Origin: JADCRZ01 sp041751095
GTDB lineage: Bacteria > Bacteroidota > Bacteroidia > Chitinophagales > Chitinophagaceae
Reading direction: 5' to 3'
Assembly: GCA_041751095.1 (NCBI GenBank)
Contig: JBGSYC010000062.1
Span: 1 to 64,000 of the forward strand
DNA: 64,000 nucleotides
The notes below the pieces were generated by a model. The model was given only the letters and a program-made list of their open reading frames with translations. It had not been told where the DNA came from and did not search any database. The translations under genes were made by a program, and so were the position numbers. Below are positions 43,439 to 52,977 of this stretch, one piece after another; the first letter of the stretch is position 1, and the number at the start of each line of letters is the position of its first letter.

Positions 43439-44911
43439 ATGTCTCCTGCTTTGTTGTTTTCGTTTGTAATTGCCTATTTTCTGATCTTACTCGCAGTGGC
43501 TTATTATACATCCCGGAAAGCAACAAACGAAACCTTTTTTATCGGGAACAAAAGTTCTAACTGGATGCTCGTTGCCTTTGGAATGATCGGCACATCTCTT
43601 TCCGGGGTAACCTTTGTGTCGGTGCCTGGCACGGTAGGAGCCAAAGCCTTTGGTTATTTCCAGGTAGTCATTGGTTACTTTTTCGGGTACCTGGTGATAG
43701 CTTATGTGCTGTTGCCATTGTACTACAGGTTAAACCTGACTTCAATATATAATTACCTGAACCAGCGTTTTGGCAATACCGCCTACAAAACAGGAGCGTC
43801 TTTCTTTATTGCGTCACGCGTATTGGGCGCTACCGCAAGATTATACCTTGTTATCAACGTTTTGCAGATTTTCATTCTCGATGCAATGAACATCCCTTTC
43901 ATTGCCACCACTTTCATTATTCTATTGATGATATTGCTGTACACTTTTAAGGGAGGAGTAAAAACCATTGTCTGGACGGATACGCTTCAAACCACCGGGA
44001 TGCTTGTAGGCCTTGTCGTATGCATTGTTTATATCATGAACTCATTTGGATTTTCCCTTTCACAGACCATGCATGAGTTGGAAATCAGGTCGTTTACCAG
44101 GGTCTTTAACTATGATGTAAACAGCAGGGACTTCTTTATCAAACAGATAATTGGTGGCGCCTTTATAACCATTGCTATGACCGGGTTAGACCAGGAGATG
44201 ATGCAAAAGAACATCAGCGTAAAAAATCTTAAAGATTCACAAAAAAACATGATCACGTTTAGTATCATCATGGTGGTGGTTAACTTTATGTTCCTTTTGT
44301 TGGGCGGGCTTCTTTACCTGTTTGCAGAACAAAATGCCGTGTCAATTAAAGGAGACGACCTTTTCCCTGCTTTGGCAATGAATCACCTTCCCCCTTATAT
44401 TTCGATTATATTTATTCTGGGGTTGATCTCCGCCTTATTCCCCAGTGCTGACGGGGCTATTACCGCACTGACATCTTCTTTCTGTATTGATATCCTGGGT
44501 TTAAAAAGCCGTACAGACCTTACAGAGAAGCAGCGCACCCGCACCCGCATGGCCGTTCACCTTACCTTTGCCGTTGTATTCCTTATGTGCGTAATGGTCT
44601 TTAAATGGATTAATAATAAATCAATCATTGATGTTATTTTAAAGGTGGCGGGCTATACCTATGGGCCGCTGTTGGGCTTGTTTTCCTTTGGGATCATCAC
44701 CCGGAGGCGGCTGGGTAATGATGCCGCCGTACCGTTTGTTTGCTTGTCGTCTATTCTCGTATGCTATATACTCGACAGTTATGCCGCTAAATGGTTAGGA
44801 GGTTTTCAGATCGGTATAGAATTACTAATTTTAAATGGATTAATTACTTTTGCGGGCCTGATGATTGTTTCGAAGAGGCCCGGTTTGCAGGATGCCGTCG
44901 CGAAACTATAA
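43439..44911 (+). CDS. Sodium:solute symporter (SSS family)
   Basis: A 490-residue membrane protein with about thirteen hydrophobic helices. The start FVIAYFLILLAVAYYTSRKATNETFFIGNKSSNWM is typical of the SSS family, as is the sodium-site region GMIGTSLSGVTFVSVPG and the later ALFPSADGAITALTSSF. It would import a small organic solute (sugar, vitamin, organic acid or similar) with sodium. The substrate cannot be told from the sequence. The start is an ATG 134 bases from the divergent LOG-family gene. Confidence 0.9.
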   Translation: MSPALLFSFVIAYFLILLAVAYYTSRKATNETFFIGNKSSNWMLVAFGMIGTSLSGVTFVSVPGTVGAKAFGYFQVVIGYFFGYLVIAYVLLPLYYRLNLTSIYNYLNQRFGNTAYKTGASFFIASRVLGATARLYLVINVLQIFILDAMNIPFIATTFIILLMILLYTFKGGVKTIVWTDTLQTTGMLVGLVVCIVYIMNSFGFSLSQTMHELEIRSFTRVFNYDVNSRDFFIKQIIGGAFITIAMTGLDQEMMQKNISVKNLKDSQKNMITFSIIMVVVNFMFLLLGGLLYLFAEQNAVSIKGDDLFPALAMNHLPPYISIIFILGLISALFPSADGAITALTSSFCIDILGLKSRTDLTEKQRTRTRMAVHLTFAVVFLMCVMVFKWINNKSIIDVILKVAGYTYGPLLGLFSFGIITRRRLGNDAAVPFVCLSSILVCYILDSYAAKWLGGFQIGIELLILNGLITFAGLMIVSKRPGLQDAVAKL

Positions 44912-45193
44912 TCCGTATTGGAAATATGTTGCTGTTCTGCGTTAGCTAACATTGATCTTGCGGACGAAATAAGCTTTCCGCAGATTATCGGTGGTAGCAG
45001 CAATAGCCGTAGGGGAATATAACGCCCGTAAATTTTGTATCATGTTCCCGGGAGAAAGTAAACAAGTCATGCTGAAAGCTTTACTGGTGGCCATTGGGGA
45101 TATCCTGCCGGGAAGGGTGGGCGTGGGTAGGCCTGGAAATCTGCATCTTGTTCATTTAGCCGGACAATAGTCATTTTTTATATTTACATCTAC

Positions 45194-45838
45194 ATGGAAC
45201 CAGAGTTGATAAATCCCCGGGCTCACGCTTATGCAGAGCGCTTTTCTTCCCCGGAAGATGATGTTCTAAGACAGGTTTCATTGGAAACACAACGTTCGCA
45301 CCCGCATGCTCACATGCTTAGCGGTCATTTACAAGGCAGGTTTCTCCAATTTATCAGCGAGATGATGCATCCCCTGAACATCCTGGAAATCGGCACGTTC
45401 ACCGGGTATAGTGGAATTTGCCTCGCGCGGGGCTTACAACCTTCCGGCAAACTCCACACAATAGAACTCAGAGAGGATGATGCCAGGACAGCCACAAAAA
45501 ATTTTAACCTTGCCGGTATGCAGGATAGAATAATTTTATACCCCGGAAATGCGTTAGATATCATACCGGGCCTGAATTATCCCTGGGATCTGGTGTTTAT
45601 CGATGCTGATAAACCTGCATATCTTGATTATTACCGGTTAGTGCTGAACAACCTCAGAAAAGGAGGAATTATACTGGCAGACAATGTGTTGTTCCACGGA
45701 GAGGTGCTGGATGAAGAGATAACAGGTAAAAATGCCACGGCCATTCATGAATTTAACGAATACGTGCGGAAAGACGAAAGGGTATCAAAAATAATGATGA
45801 CGATCAGAGATGGGTTGTCAATAATCATTAAAAATTAA
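45194..45838 (+). CDS. O-methyltransferase (class I SAM, COMT-like)
   Basis: A 214-residue enzyme of the metal-dependent catechol O-methyltransferase type family. Visible are LEIGTFTGYSGICLA as the SAM-binding motif, the HTIELREDD acidic strand, the metal-site IDADKPAYLDYY and ADNVLFHGEV. The acceptor is unknown. It starts a likely operon with the glucosaminidase gene, 15 bases downstream. The 282 bases between it and the symporter gene hold no gene or signal that I can support. Confidence 0.9.
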   Translation: MEPELINPRAHAYAERFSSPEDDVLRQVSLETQRSHPHAHMLSGHLQGRFLQFISEMMHPLNILEIGTFTGYSGICLARGLQPSGKLHTIELREDDARTATKNFNLAGMQDRIILYPGNALDIIPGLNYPWDLVFIDADKPAYLDYYRLVLNNLRKGGIILADNVLFHGEVLDEEITGKNATAIHEFNEYVRKDERVSKIMMTIRDGLSIIIKN

Positions 45839-45853
45839 ATCCTTGATTTACTT

Positions 45854-47128
45854 ATGCAAACCAAGTTTCTTATCATTTTAGCAGGTTTTTCAATGTGGGG
45901 ATGTACGCTGTTCGCCCAGAAAGCGGATGATGTTTTGGCATATATTTCCACTTATAAGGAATTTGCCATCAGCGAAATGAAGCGTACCGGAATTCCTGCT
46001 GCTATCAAGCTTGCACAGGGCATTCACGAAACGGAAGCAGGTAAAAGCGATTTGGTAAGAAGATCGAACAACCATTTCGGTATCAAGTGCAAATCATCAT
46101 GGGCCGGGGAAAAAGTTTTCCATGACGACGATGCAAGGGGTGAATGTTTCAGGAGTTATGGAAAGCCGGAAGATTCCTATATGGACCATTCGGATTTTTT
46201 GAAAGGCAGCTCCCGCTATTCGTTTCTCTTCAACCTCGATCCTACCGACTATGAAGGTTGGGCTTATGGCTTAAAGAAAGCAGGTTATGCTACGAACATC
46301 CGCTATTCGCAGGTGCTGATAAAAATCATCAATACGTATAACCTCCAGGATTATACGCTCATAGCCATGGGGAAAATGAAGGAGGGGGATCACACATGGG
46401 CATTGAATAAAAGCGGCCTTCAGCCTAAACCCGTCATTACTGAAGTAAAAAAAGAAGAGCCCGCCAGGGAGATTCTCGTTAGGCCAACTTACCCGGCCGG
46501 CGAATTTGTGATTAATAACACAAGAGTCGTTTATGCCGAACCCAACAAATCCTGGCTGTCTCTTGCAGAGCAATATAAAATACCATTAACCCGGTTATGG
46601 GACTTTAATGACCTCGAAGAAGATGATGATATATTACACGAGGGACAACTGGTTTATCTCCAGCGCAAGCGCAAGGTTGGATCAGCCGAATTTCACATTC
46701 TGCGGGATAATGAAACCTTATATGATGTTTGCCAGACACAAGGCATTCGTTTTGAAAGTTTACTGGAACTTAACCATTTAAAGGACAATATGAAGCCATT
46801 GGCCGGGGAAAGGTTAAATTTGCAATATTTGGCTTTTAACAGGCCGGCGCTGGAAACTCCTCAAAGAAATAAAGCGGTATCCGATAACGGATCAGCACAG
46901 GATTTTTCGGTTCCTGCACTGCAACAAAGGAATGCCGGGCAAAATATGATGATCACCACAGGCAATACGGCTAAGCCGGAAAGTCTCAGTCATCTCGTTT
47001 CTTCAAAAGAAACGTTATACAGCATCTCCAGGAAGTATGGCGTTGAACCGCAAAAGATTATGGAGTGGAATAATTTAGATAACATGGCCGTGAAAATCGG
47101 CCAGTCCCTGGTCATTCATCAAAGATAG
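45854..47128 (+). CDS. Glucosaminidase (GH73) with LysM repeats
   Basis: A 424-residue exported peptidoglycan hydrolase. After the signal peptide (ending near LFAQ) comes the glucosaminidase domain (about 30-170): LAQGIHETEAGKSDL carries the catalytic glutamate, and NNHFGIKCKSSW and YSQVLIKIINTYNL are conserved. Then come two degenerate LysM-like segments (about 220-335) and a clear C-terminal LysM (LVSSKETLYSISRKYGVEPQKIMEWNNL). It should cut cell-wall glycan during growth or division. Confidence 0.9.
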   Translation: MQTKFLIILAGFSMWGCTLFAQKADDVLAYISTYKEFAISEMKRTGIPAAIKLAQGIHETEAGKSDLVRRSNNHFGIKCKSSWAGEKVFHDDDARGECFRSYGKPEDSYMDHSDFLKGSSRYSFLFNLDPTDYEGWAYGLKKAGYATNIRYSQVLIKIINTYNLQDYTLIAMGKMKEGDHTWALNKSGLQPKPVITEVKKEEPAREILVRPTYPAGEFVINNTRVVYAEPNKSWLSLAEQYKIPLTRLWDFNDLEEDDDILHEGQLVYLQRKRKVGSAEFHILRDNETLYDVCQTQGIRFESLLELNHLKDNMKPLAGERLNLQYLAFNRPALETPQRNKAVSDNGSAQDFSVPALQQRNAGQNMMITTGNTAKPESLSHLVSSKETLYSISRKYGVEPQKIMEWNNLDNMAVKIGQSLVIHQR

Positions 47129-47193
47129 CCCCGGGTTAGTGGTAAGGGCAGCCGCTATTGTGTCATAAAGTCCTCTGTTTTGTTGAAATCAGC

Positions 47194-47201
47194 TACTTTT
47201 G
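47194..47201 (+). promoter_or_regulatory. candidate -7 element before hpt
   Basis: TACTTTTG matches TAnnTTTG exactly and ends seven bases before the hpt start codon, so the transcript would be nearly leaderless. No TTG at the right spacing was found upstream, which leaves the element only half supported. Confidence 0.3.
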
Positions 47202-47207
47202 CCTCAA

Positions 47208-47744
47208 ATGGCTAATATACAGGTTCATGACAAAACTTTTCAACCATATATAAGCGCAGATGATATCGGTAAAAAAGTTTTTAATATAGCTGAAACCTTA
47301 AATAAGGAGTATAAGGAAAGGAGACCTTTGTTTATTTCTATTCTTAACGGCTCTTTCATGTTTGCCGCGGATTTATTCAAGCAGATCAAAGTTGACGCGG
47401 AAATATGTTTTATTAAACTTGCATCATACAAAGGAACCAAATCGTCAGGGCAGGTAATTACTGCTATCGGCCTGGATATGGACCTTTTCAATCGTCATAT
47501 TATAATCGTTGAAGACATCGTAGATACAGGTAACACTTTGCACCAGTTTCTGCCTCAATTAAAGAACCAGCAGCCGGCATCTTTAAAAATTGCTTCTTTG
47601 CTGCACAAACCAGAGGCAATCATATACGCCATCCATATAGATTACCTGGGCTTTTCGATCCCCAATAAATTTGTTGTAGGATATGGTCTGGATTATAACG
47701 GGTTGGGAAGGAATTTAGGTGAGATATATCAGTTGGTGGAGTAA
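47208..47744 (+). CDS. hpt: Hypoxanthine phosphoribosyltransferase
   Basis: It salvages hypoxanthine (and usually guanine) to IMP and GMP with PRPP. The 178-residue protein has ISILNGSFMFAADL, the PRPP-binding motif IIVEDIVDTGNTL and the C-terminal VVGYGLDYNG that contacts the purine. The frame also opens at a TTG nine bases upstream, but the ATG at 47208 gives a normal N-terminus. Confidence 0.94.
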   Translation: MANIQVHDKTFQPYISADDIGKKVFNIAETLNKEYKERRPLFISILNGSFMFAADLFKQIKVDAEICFIKLASYKGTKSSGQVITAIGLDMDLFNRHIIIVEDIVDTGNTLHQFLPQLKNQQPASLKIASLLHKPEAIIYAIHIDYLGFSIPNKFVVGYGLDYNGLGRNLGEIYQLVE

Positions 47745-47835
47745 CCTTTTGTAACGATTTTACGGCGTTCGCTCCTTAACTTTTCCTGCATGCAGCAGAA
47801 ATAAAAGCCAGGTTGCCTTCGCAATAGACGATATC

Positions 47836-49608
47836 ATGCATATTCCATTGAAGCTTCTGTGTTCCATATTGATTTTGGTTGCCTGTAACTTCACGCTGTA
47901 TTGCCAGTTTTATTTGAAGGGCGAAGTAAAAGACGAGGCAAATAAACCCCTTTCAAACGTTAAAATTGTTCTCGGGTCTAACGGATATGTGTACTATACC
48001 GGAAGCCAGGGTAGTTTCGGGATCATGTCGGGAAGCACTTCTGACTCCGCAACTTTTCTGTTGGATGGCTTCCAGGCTGTAACGGTAGAGCTGGCAAATA
48101 ATAAATATGAATATATCACCCTTAAGTTAATGCATGCCACGGGCAATATTCAAAAAAAGCGTCTGATCTCGTTCACGAAGGATATGAAACTTGGAGAAAA
48201 GCTGAACTGGTCGATTGGGGGAGAAACATATTCCAACCTGCTTGAAAATAACTTTGTTCCGGCACAGGAGTTTCCTGAAACCGGCTTTGCGATAAGCATA
48301 AACAAAGCTTCCTACAGTAATGTAAGGCGTTTTGTAAAAATAAACAGCACCGTACCTCCTGATGCAGTGAGGATTGAAGAGATGCTAAATTATTTTAATT
48401 TCGGGTACTTAAAACCGGAAAAGGACAGCGTATTTGGATTCAGCTCCTATCTTACAGGCTGTCCCTGGAACACCGGCAATCAGCTTTTATTTCTTAAACT
48501 TTGTGCCAGGCAGGTGAATATGGACGTAGTGCCTGCGAGCAACCTGGTGTTTCTGATCGATATTTCCGGCTCAATGGATATGCCCAACCGCCTGCCTTTG
48601 TTGAAGTCTGCTTTTAAATTACTGGTCAGCAACCTCCGGGAAAAGGATACGGTATCCATAGTTGTTTATGGAAGTACAGTAGGGGTTTGGATGCAACCTA
48701 CCTCTGGAAATGAAAAGCTTAAAATAGAAAAAGCTATAGAGGACTTAGCCCCGGGCGGCTCAACACCGGGCGCTTCAGGTATTACAGTAGCGTACGCCGT
48801 GGCCCAGTCACAATTTATCCCGGGTGGCAATAACAGGATAATTCTTGCAACGGATGGCGACTTCAACGTGGGCCAGACTTCCGAAGAGCAACTGGAAAAA
48901 ATGATTTCGCTTCACCGCCAGTCAGGCATTTATCTTACCTGCCTTGGAGTAGGCATGGGAAACTATAAAGATTCAAAACTTGAGGTGCTGGCGAAAAAAG
49001 GTAACGGAAATTTTGCTTACCTCGACGATGAGAAGGAAGCGGAAAAGGTACTGGTGAAAGAATTTACCCAGACGCTATATACTGTTGCTGATGACGCTTT
49101 TCTTAACATCCGCTTCAATCCGGATATGGTTAAACAATACCGTTTGATAGGGTTTGATAACAAAGTAAATGCTGTGGTTGATTCATCAAGCGAACTGGAA
49201 GGTGGAGAGGTTGGGTCAGGACATACGTTACTGGCCATAATCGAGATTGAACCGGCAACCAATACCATAACGCCTGTTGCTTCCCTCAACACAAGAAATG
49301 TCGTCGCCGACGTGAAGGTAAATTATAAACTTCCGAAAGATTCAACCGTGCACGAATCGGTTTACAAATGCCCGGGTACCTTTATATCCTTCGAAAACCT
49401 CGACAGCTGTTACCGGTTTGCTTCGTCAGTTATCATGTTTGCTTCTCTATTAAAGAAATCAAAATATTTTAAATCAGTTTCCTGGAATACCACCATTGAT
49501 CTGGCCAGCCAGTCCTATAGCGAAACAGATCCTCTGCAACGGGAATTTCTCGGGATTATCCAAAAAGCGAAAAGAATTTATTCAAAAGAAAGAAGAAGTA
49601 AGAGATAA
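47836..49608 (+). CDS. VWA-domain protein of the YfbK type, exported
   Basis: A 590-residue protein. The N-terminal part after the signal sequence is a carboxypeptidase regulatory-like domain (FYLKGEVKDEANKPLSNVKI). Next is the YfbK N-terminal region (FAISINKASYSNVRRFVK, PPDAVRIEEMLNYFNF), a VWA domain with MIDAS motif DISGSMDM and the later ATDGDFNVG, and a C-terminal DUF3520-like part. It is probably cell-surface or periplasmic and binds proteins or ligands through the metal site. The function of YfbK proteins is unknown. A second VWA gene (batA) follows. Confidence 0.88.
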   Translation: MHIPLKLLCSILILVACNFTLYCQFYLKGEVKDEANKPLSNVKIVLGSNGYVYYTGSQGSFGIMSGSTSDSATFLLDGFQAVTVELANNKYEYITLKLMHATGNIQKKRLISFTKDMKLGEKLNWSIGGETYSNLLENNFVPAQEFPETGFAISINKASYSNVRRFVKINSTVPPDAVRIEEMLNYFNFGYLKPEKDSVFGFSSYLTGCPWNTGNQLLFLKLCARQVNMDVVPASNLVFLIDISGSMDMPNRLPLLKSAFKLLVSNLREKDTVSIVVYGSTVGVWMQPTSGNEKLKIEKAIEDLAPGGSTPGASGITVAYAVAQSQFIPGGNNRIILATDGDFNVGQTSEEQLEKMISLHRQSGIYLTCLGVGMGNYKDSKLEVLAKKGNGNFAYLDDEKEAEKVLVKEFTQTLYTVADDAFLNIRFNPDMVKQYRLIGFDNKVNAVVDSSSELEGGEVGSGHTLLAIIEIEPATNTITPVASLNTRNVVADVKVNYKLPKDSTVHESVYKCPGTFISFENLDSCYRFASSVIMFASLLKKSKYFKSVSWNTTIDLASQSYSETDPLQREFLGIIQKAKRIYSKERRSKR

Positions 49609-49884
49609 GTCTCCATGTCTTTAATCAAAGCGTTATTGTTAAGGCGGAACGCCTGCTGGAAATTTGCTAAAGGTCTTTTTGCCAGGGAGGAATTTATGGT
49701 TGTCGATTCTTCACTGTATGCCATTATTTGGCACTTGTATTGATACCTGATGGTGACTTGGGATATATCCTGTTTTAAGCACCCCGTTCAGCCAATAATA
49801 ATTTGCTTTGGTGCTGTATCCGGGTATGAAGGGAACCATGGCAGCGTAAATTGTGCGATAATAAATTTAATTAAAGTAAGCGCC

Positions 49885-50889
49885 TTGTTATACGAATGGC
49901 TTCAAAATATTGAATTTGCAAATCCAATATTTTTTTTACTGTCACTGCTGATACCTGTATTGATTGCATGGTATGCTATAAAGAATAACAAAAACCAGCC
50001 TTCGTTCGTTGTTTCTTCCCTCAATCAATTCCCGCAACGCCGGAGCTGGAAAAATGTGCTCAGTCATGTTCCTTTTATATTGCGGTTATTATGCATCAGC
50101 TGTATTATTGTTGCGCTGGCCAGGCCGCAGATACGGAATGATGAAGAGTTGGTGAAAGGTGAAGGAGTAGACATCGTTTTATGTATCGATGTAAGTGGCA
50201 GCATGCTTGCCCAGGATTTAAGTCCGAACAGAATAGAGGCCGCCAAAGACGTAGCCGCCAATTTCGTAGACAACCGCCCGACAGACAGGATCAGCCTTGT
50301 CATTTTTTCAGGAGAAAGTTTTACGTTGTGTCCGCTGACCACCGACCGTGAACTCTTAAAATCGCAGATATACAACATTAAGAGCGGTTCGCTGGAAGAC
50401 GGCACAGCCATAGGAATGGGACTGGCAACAAGCGTTGAGAGGCTCCGGGCCTCAAAGGTCAAAAGCAGAATTATCATCCTGCTGACGGACGGCGAGAATA
50501 ACGGCGGTTTTATCGATCCAAATACAGCAAAGGAAATCGCTAAGTCGGTAGGAGTAAAAGTTTATACTATCGGGGTGGGAACAGAAGGAACGGCTCCCGT
50601 GCCCGTTCAGACACCCGGAGGTGTTATCATGCAGAAAGAGCTTGTAAATATCGATGAAAACCTCATGAAACAGATTGCCAGTGAAACCGGCGGCAAATAT
50701 TTCCGTGCTAAGGACAATGAAACGCTCCGGAATATTTATGCCGAGATAGATAAACTGGAAAAGTCGAAGATCGAAGTTTCAGCCATCCACCGTTTCAGCG
50801 AAAAATTTTTTCCTTTTGCACTTGCCGCTTCCGTTTTCCTCTTTCTCGAATACCTCCTTAGATACACTTACCTGAAAAAGTTCCCTTAA
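49885..50889 (+). CDS. batA: BatA-like VWA-domain membrane protein
   Basis: A membrane-anchored VWA protein with an N-terminal helix (IFFLLSLLIPVLIAWYAI), a VWA domain with MIDAS motif CIDVSGSMLA and TDGENNGG, and a C-terminal helix. BatA proteins belong to the 'Bacteroides aerotolerance' system. From the preferred TTG start at 49885 it is 334 residues, the usual BatA size; the frame reaches up to 49750, but the extra 45 residues look non-native. The companion genes batB-E and the MoxR ATPase are absent here. Its stop shares TTAA with the convergent dnaJ. Confidence 0.88.
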   Translation: MLYEWLQNIEFANPIFFLLSLLIPVLIAWYAIKNNKNQPSFVVSSLNQFPQRRSWKNVLSHVPFILRLLCISCIIVALARPQIRNDEELVKGEGVDIVLCIDVSGSMLAQDLSPNRIEAAKDVAANFVDNRPTDRISLVIFSGESFTLCPLTTDRELLKSQIYNIKSGSLEDGTAIGMGLATSVERLRASKVKSRIIILLTDGENNGGFIDPNTAKEIAKSVGVKVYTIGVGTEGTAPVPVQTPGGVIMQKELVNIDENLMKQIASETGGKYFRAKDNETLRNIYAEIDKLEKSKIEVSAIHRFSEKFFPFALAASVFLFLEYLLRYTYLKKFP

Positions 50890-52034
50890 GAAAACATCTC
50901 CCTGACCTTATCGAAAAAGTTTTTCTCCGTTTTATCAGGGTTCGGTTTGAAATTGGGGGAATGATTCATTTTTTCTATCATCACTTTTTCTTCAGACGAC
51001 AAAACCTGTGGCGTCCAGACATTTACGTGTATCAGCTGGTCACCTTTTTCGCTTGAATTTACAGAAGGGAACCCCTTTCCTTTCAAACGGAATATTTTCC
51101 CGCTTTGTGTACCGGGGGGTATTTTGATCTTTGCCCGGCCGTCTATGGTAGGAACTTCAAGGTTTGTACCGAAAACCGCATCGGGGAAAGTTATATAAAG
51201 GTCATAGGCTACATTCAAACCGTCGCGGTGCAGATCCGGGTGTTGTTCTTCTTCAATCAGGATGATCAGGTCTCCATTGCTTCCGCCTCTTTCACCGGCG
51301 TTTCCTTTCCCACTCATGCTCAGTTGCATTCCTTCCTGCACACCGGCAGGTATATCGATGCTCACCGTTTCTTCACCATAAACCCTGCCTTCCCCTTTAC
51401 AACTGTTGCACTTTGCAGTGATCGTTGTTCCTTCCCCATTACAGGTAGGGCACGTGGTAACCGTTTGCATTTGCCCGAGGAAGGTATTTGTCACTTTTCT
51501 CACCTGGCCGCTGCCGTTGCAGGAATTACAGGTTTGCACACTTCCCTTATCTTTGGCGCCGCTGCCACCGCATGTGTTACACAACACATATTTTTTTACT
51601 TTAACGCTCTTATTTACACCTTTAGAAATTTCTTCAAAACTTAACTTCAGCTTAATTCGCAGATTACTCCCTTTTATTCCATGGCTTCTGCCACCACCGC
51701 CTCTTGTACGCCCCCCGCCAAAAAAGCTTCCGAAAACGTCTTCGCCAAAAATGTCTCCAAACTGGCTGAAAATGTCTTCCATATTTCCACTTTGACCTCC
51801 ACGGCCATTGCCAACGCTTGCATGACCAAACCTGTCATACTGCGCTCTTCTATCCGCATCACTGAGAATTTCATATGCTTCCGCTGCTTCCTTAAATCTA
51901 TCTTCAGCGGATTTATCTCCGGGGTTCCGGTCCGGATGATATTGCATCGCTACTTTGCGGTAAGCTTTTTTCACCTCATCTACCGAAGCACCTTTGTCTA
52001 CTCCTAAAATTTCGTAATAATCTCTTTTTGACAT
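50886..52034 (-). CDS. dnaJ: Chaperone protein DnaJ
   Basis: The 382-residue DnaJ cochaperone of DnaK. All domains are present: J domain with HPD (in YHPDRNPGD), a Gly/Phe-rich linker, four CxxCxGxG zinc repeats (CNTCGGSG, CNSCNGSG, CPTCNGEG, CNSCKGEG) and the C-terminal substrate-binding domains. It is downstream of grpE with a 96-base gap on the same strand and probably shares its promoter. Confidence 0.98.
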   Translation of the reverse strand: MSKRDYYEILGVDKGASVDEVKKAYRKVAMQYHPDRNPGDKSAEDRFKEAAEAYEILSDADRRAQYDRFGHASVGNGRGGQSGNMEDIFSQFGDIFGEDVFGSFFGGGRTRGGGGRSHGIKGSNLRIKLKLSFEEISKGVNKSVKVKKYVLCNTCGGSGAKDKGSVQTCNSCNGSGQVRKVTNTFLGQMQTVTTCPTCNGEGTTITAKCNSCKGEGRVYGEETVSIDIPAGVQEGMQLSMSGKGNAGERGGSNGDLIILIEEEQHPDLHRDGLNVAYDLYITFPDAVFGTNLEVPTIDGRAKIKIPPGTQSGKIFRLKGKGFPSVNSSEKGDQLIHVNVWTPQVLSSEEKVMIEKMNHSPNFKPNPDKTEKNFFDKVREMFS

Positions 52035-52130
52035 ACACCAAACTCTTTAAACTATGCTGTTAATAGGATATCAGTCGCCCGCCACCTTCACAATTGTGTT
52101 CATCCCTCCTGCCTGACACCTGACTGCGGC

Positions 52131-52712
52131 TTACTTGCCCACTACAACTTTTGCAAAACGAATAATTTTATCGTTCAACAGGTAACCTTTCTGAACTTCA
52201 TCAACTACCTTCCCTTTCATTTCTGGCGTAGGAGCGGGTACTTCTGTAATTGCTTCGTGCATATCAGGGTCGAAATCCTGGTTTATGCTTTCCATAGCTT
52301 TAACGCCTTTACTTTGAAAAGTGTTTCTTAGCTTATTAAAAACAAGCATGATCCCTTCTTTGATTCCAGAGACGTCTGTACTGCTTTGCAATTGTTTCTG
52401 CGCCCGTTCAGTGTCGTCCAAAACATCAAGAAAAGAGGTGATTACATCTTTGCCGGCAGTCTGGATGAGTTCAAGCTTTTCTTTTGCACTCCTTTTGCGG
52501 AAGTTGTCAAACTCGGCAGCCTGGCGAAGATATTTGTCTTTTAACTCTGCAAGTTCTGTTTGCAGCCTTTCCAGCTCAGGATCATTGTTCATTGATTCAT
52601 CCAGATGAGAAATCCCCGGAACATCTGAATCAGCATTAATATCAAAGTTCATCTTATTATTATCCTGAAAGTCTTTTCCGTTGCCTGTATTATTCATATC
52701 TTTTTCTTTCAT
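52131..52712 (-). CDS. grpE: Nucleotide exchange factor GrpE
   Basis: GrpE releases ADP from DnaK. The protein (193 residues from ATG 52712) has an acidic, disordered N-terminus, the long helical part with LKDKYLRQAAEFDNFRKRS, and the C-terminal beta domain with EVQKGYLLNDKIIRFAKVVV. Another in-frame start at 52730 is possible. It forms an operon with dnaJ under a very good promoter; dnaK is not in the window. Confidence 0.97.
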   Translation of the reverse strand: MKEKDMNNTGNGKDFQDNNKMNFDINADSDVPGISHLDESMNNDPELERLQTELAELKDKYLRQAAEFDNFRKRSAKEKLELIQTAGKDVITSFLDVLDDTERAQKQLQSSTDVSGIKEGIMLVFNKLRNTFQSKGVKAMESINQDFDPDMHEAITEVPAPTPEMKGKVVDEVQKGYLLNDKIIRFAKVVVGK

Positions 52713-52760
52713 AGTTGTACAAATTGTCACGGCGACCCACCTGATCTTTTGACCTTAGGT

Positions 52761-52775
52761 TCACATTTTTTGTGA
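52761..52775. promoter_or_regulatory. inverted repeat in the grpE leader
   Basis: TCACA-TTTTT-TGTGA is a perfect 5-bp inverted repeat lying in the predicted 5' leader of grpE, about 50 bases before the start codon. It does not match the CIRCE element of HrcA. It may be an operator or an RNA hairpin (weak). Confidence 0.3.
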
Positions 52776-52827
52776 CAGACCAGGTAAATCTTGTAATAAA
52801 AATGTTGTTGGTGTTATTTTTCGTCCG

Positions 52828-52858
52828 CAAAGGTAAGATTGTCAATTATTTTGCCAAG
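52828..52858 (-). promoter_or_regulatory. promoter of grpE-dnaJ
   Basis: On the reverse strand TTG (plus-strand 52855-52857) is followed by exactly 19 bases and TACCTTTG (52828-52835), a full match to the Bacteroidota consensus TTG-N19-TAnnTTTG used by the primary sigma factor. Transcription would start near 52820, giving a leader of about 110 bases. Confidence 0.7.
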
Positions 52859-52964
52859 TAGAAATCAAGGACAAATTGTCGGACAAGCTTTTCTTCCGGC
52901 AACCTGGTAACCTTCACCCGTGTTAAGCATTTGGGCGTACAATGGCAGGCCTTTCATATATTAT

Positions 52965-52972
52965 TATCTTTG
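52965..52972 (+). promoter_or_regulatory. candidate -7 element for the RlmI-like gene
   Basis: TATCTTTG matches TAnnTTTG and lies five bases before the preferred start at 52978, so transcription would begin at or just before the ATG (leaderless). The upstream TTG element is not at the right spacing. Confidence 0.3.
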
Positions 52973-52977
52973 CGCCA

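Noticed and set aside
49617..49751. Open frame of about 42 codons between the two VWA genes
   Set aside because: It has no family resemblance and lies in an intergenic gap where a short random frame is expected.
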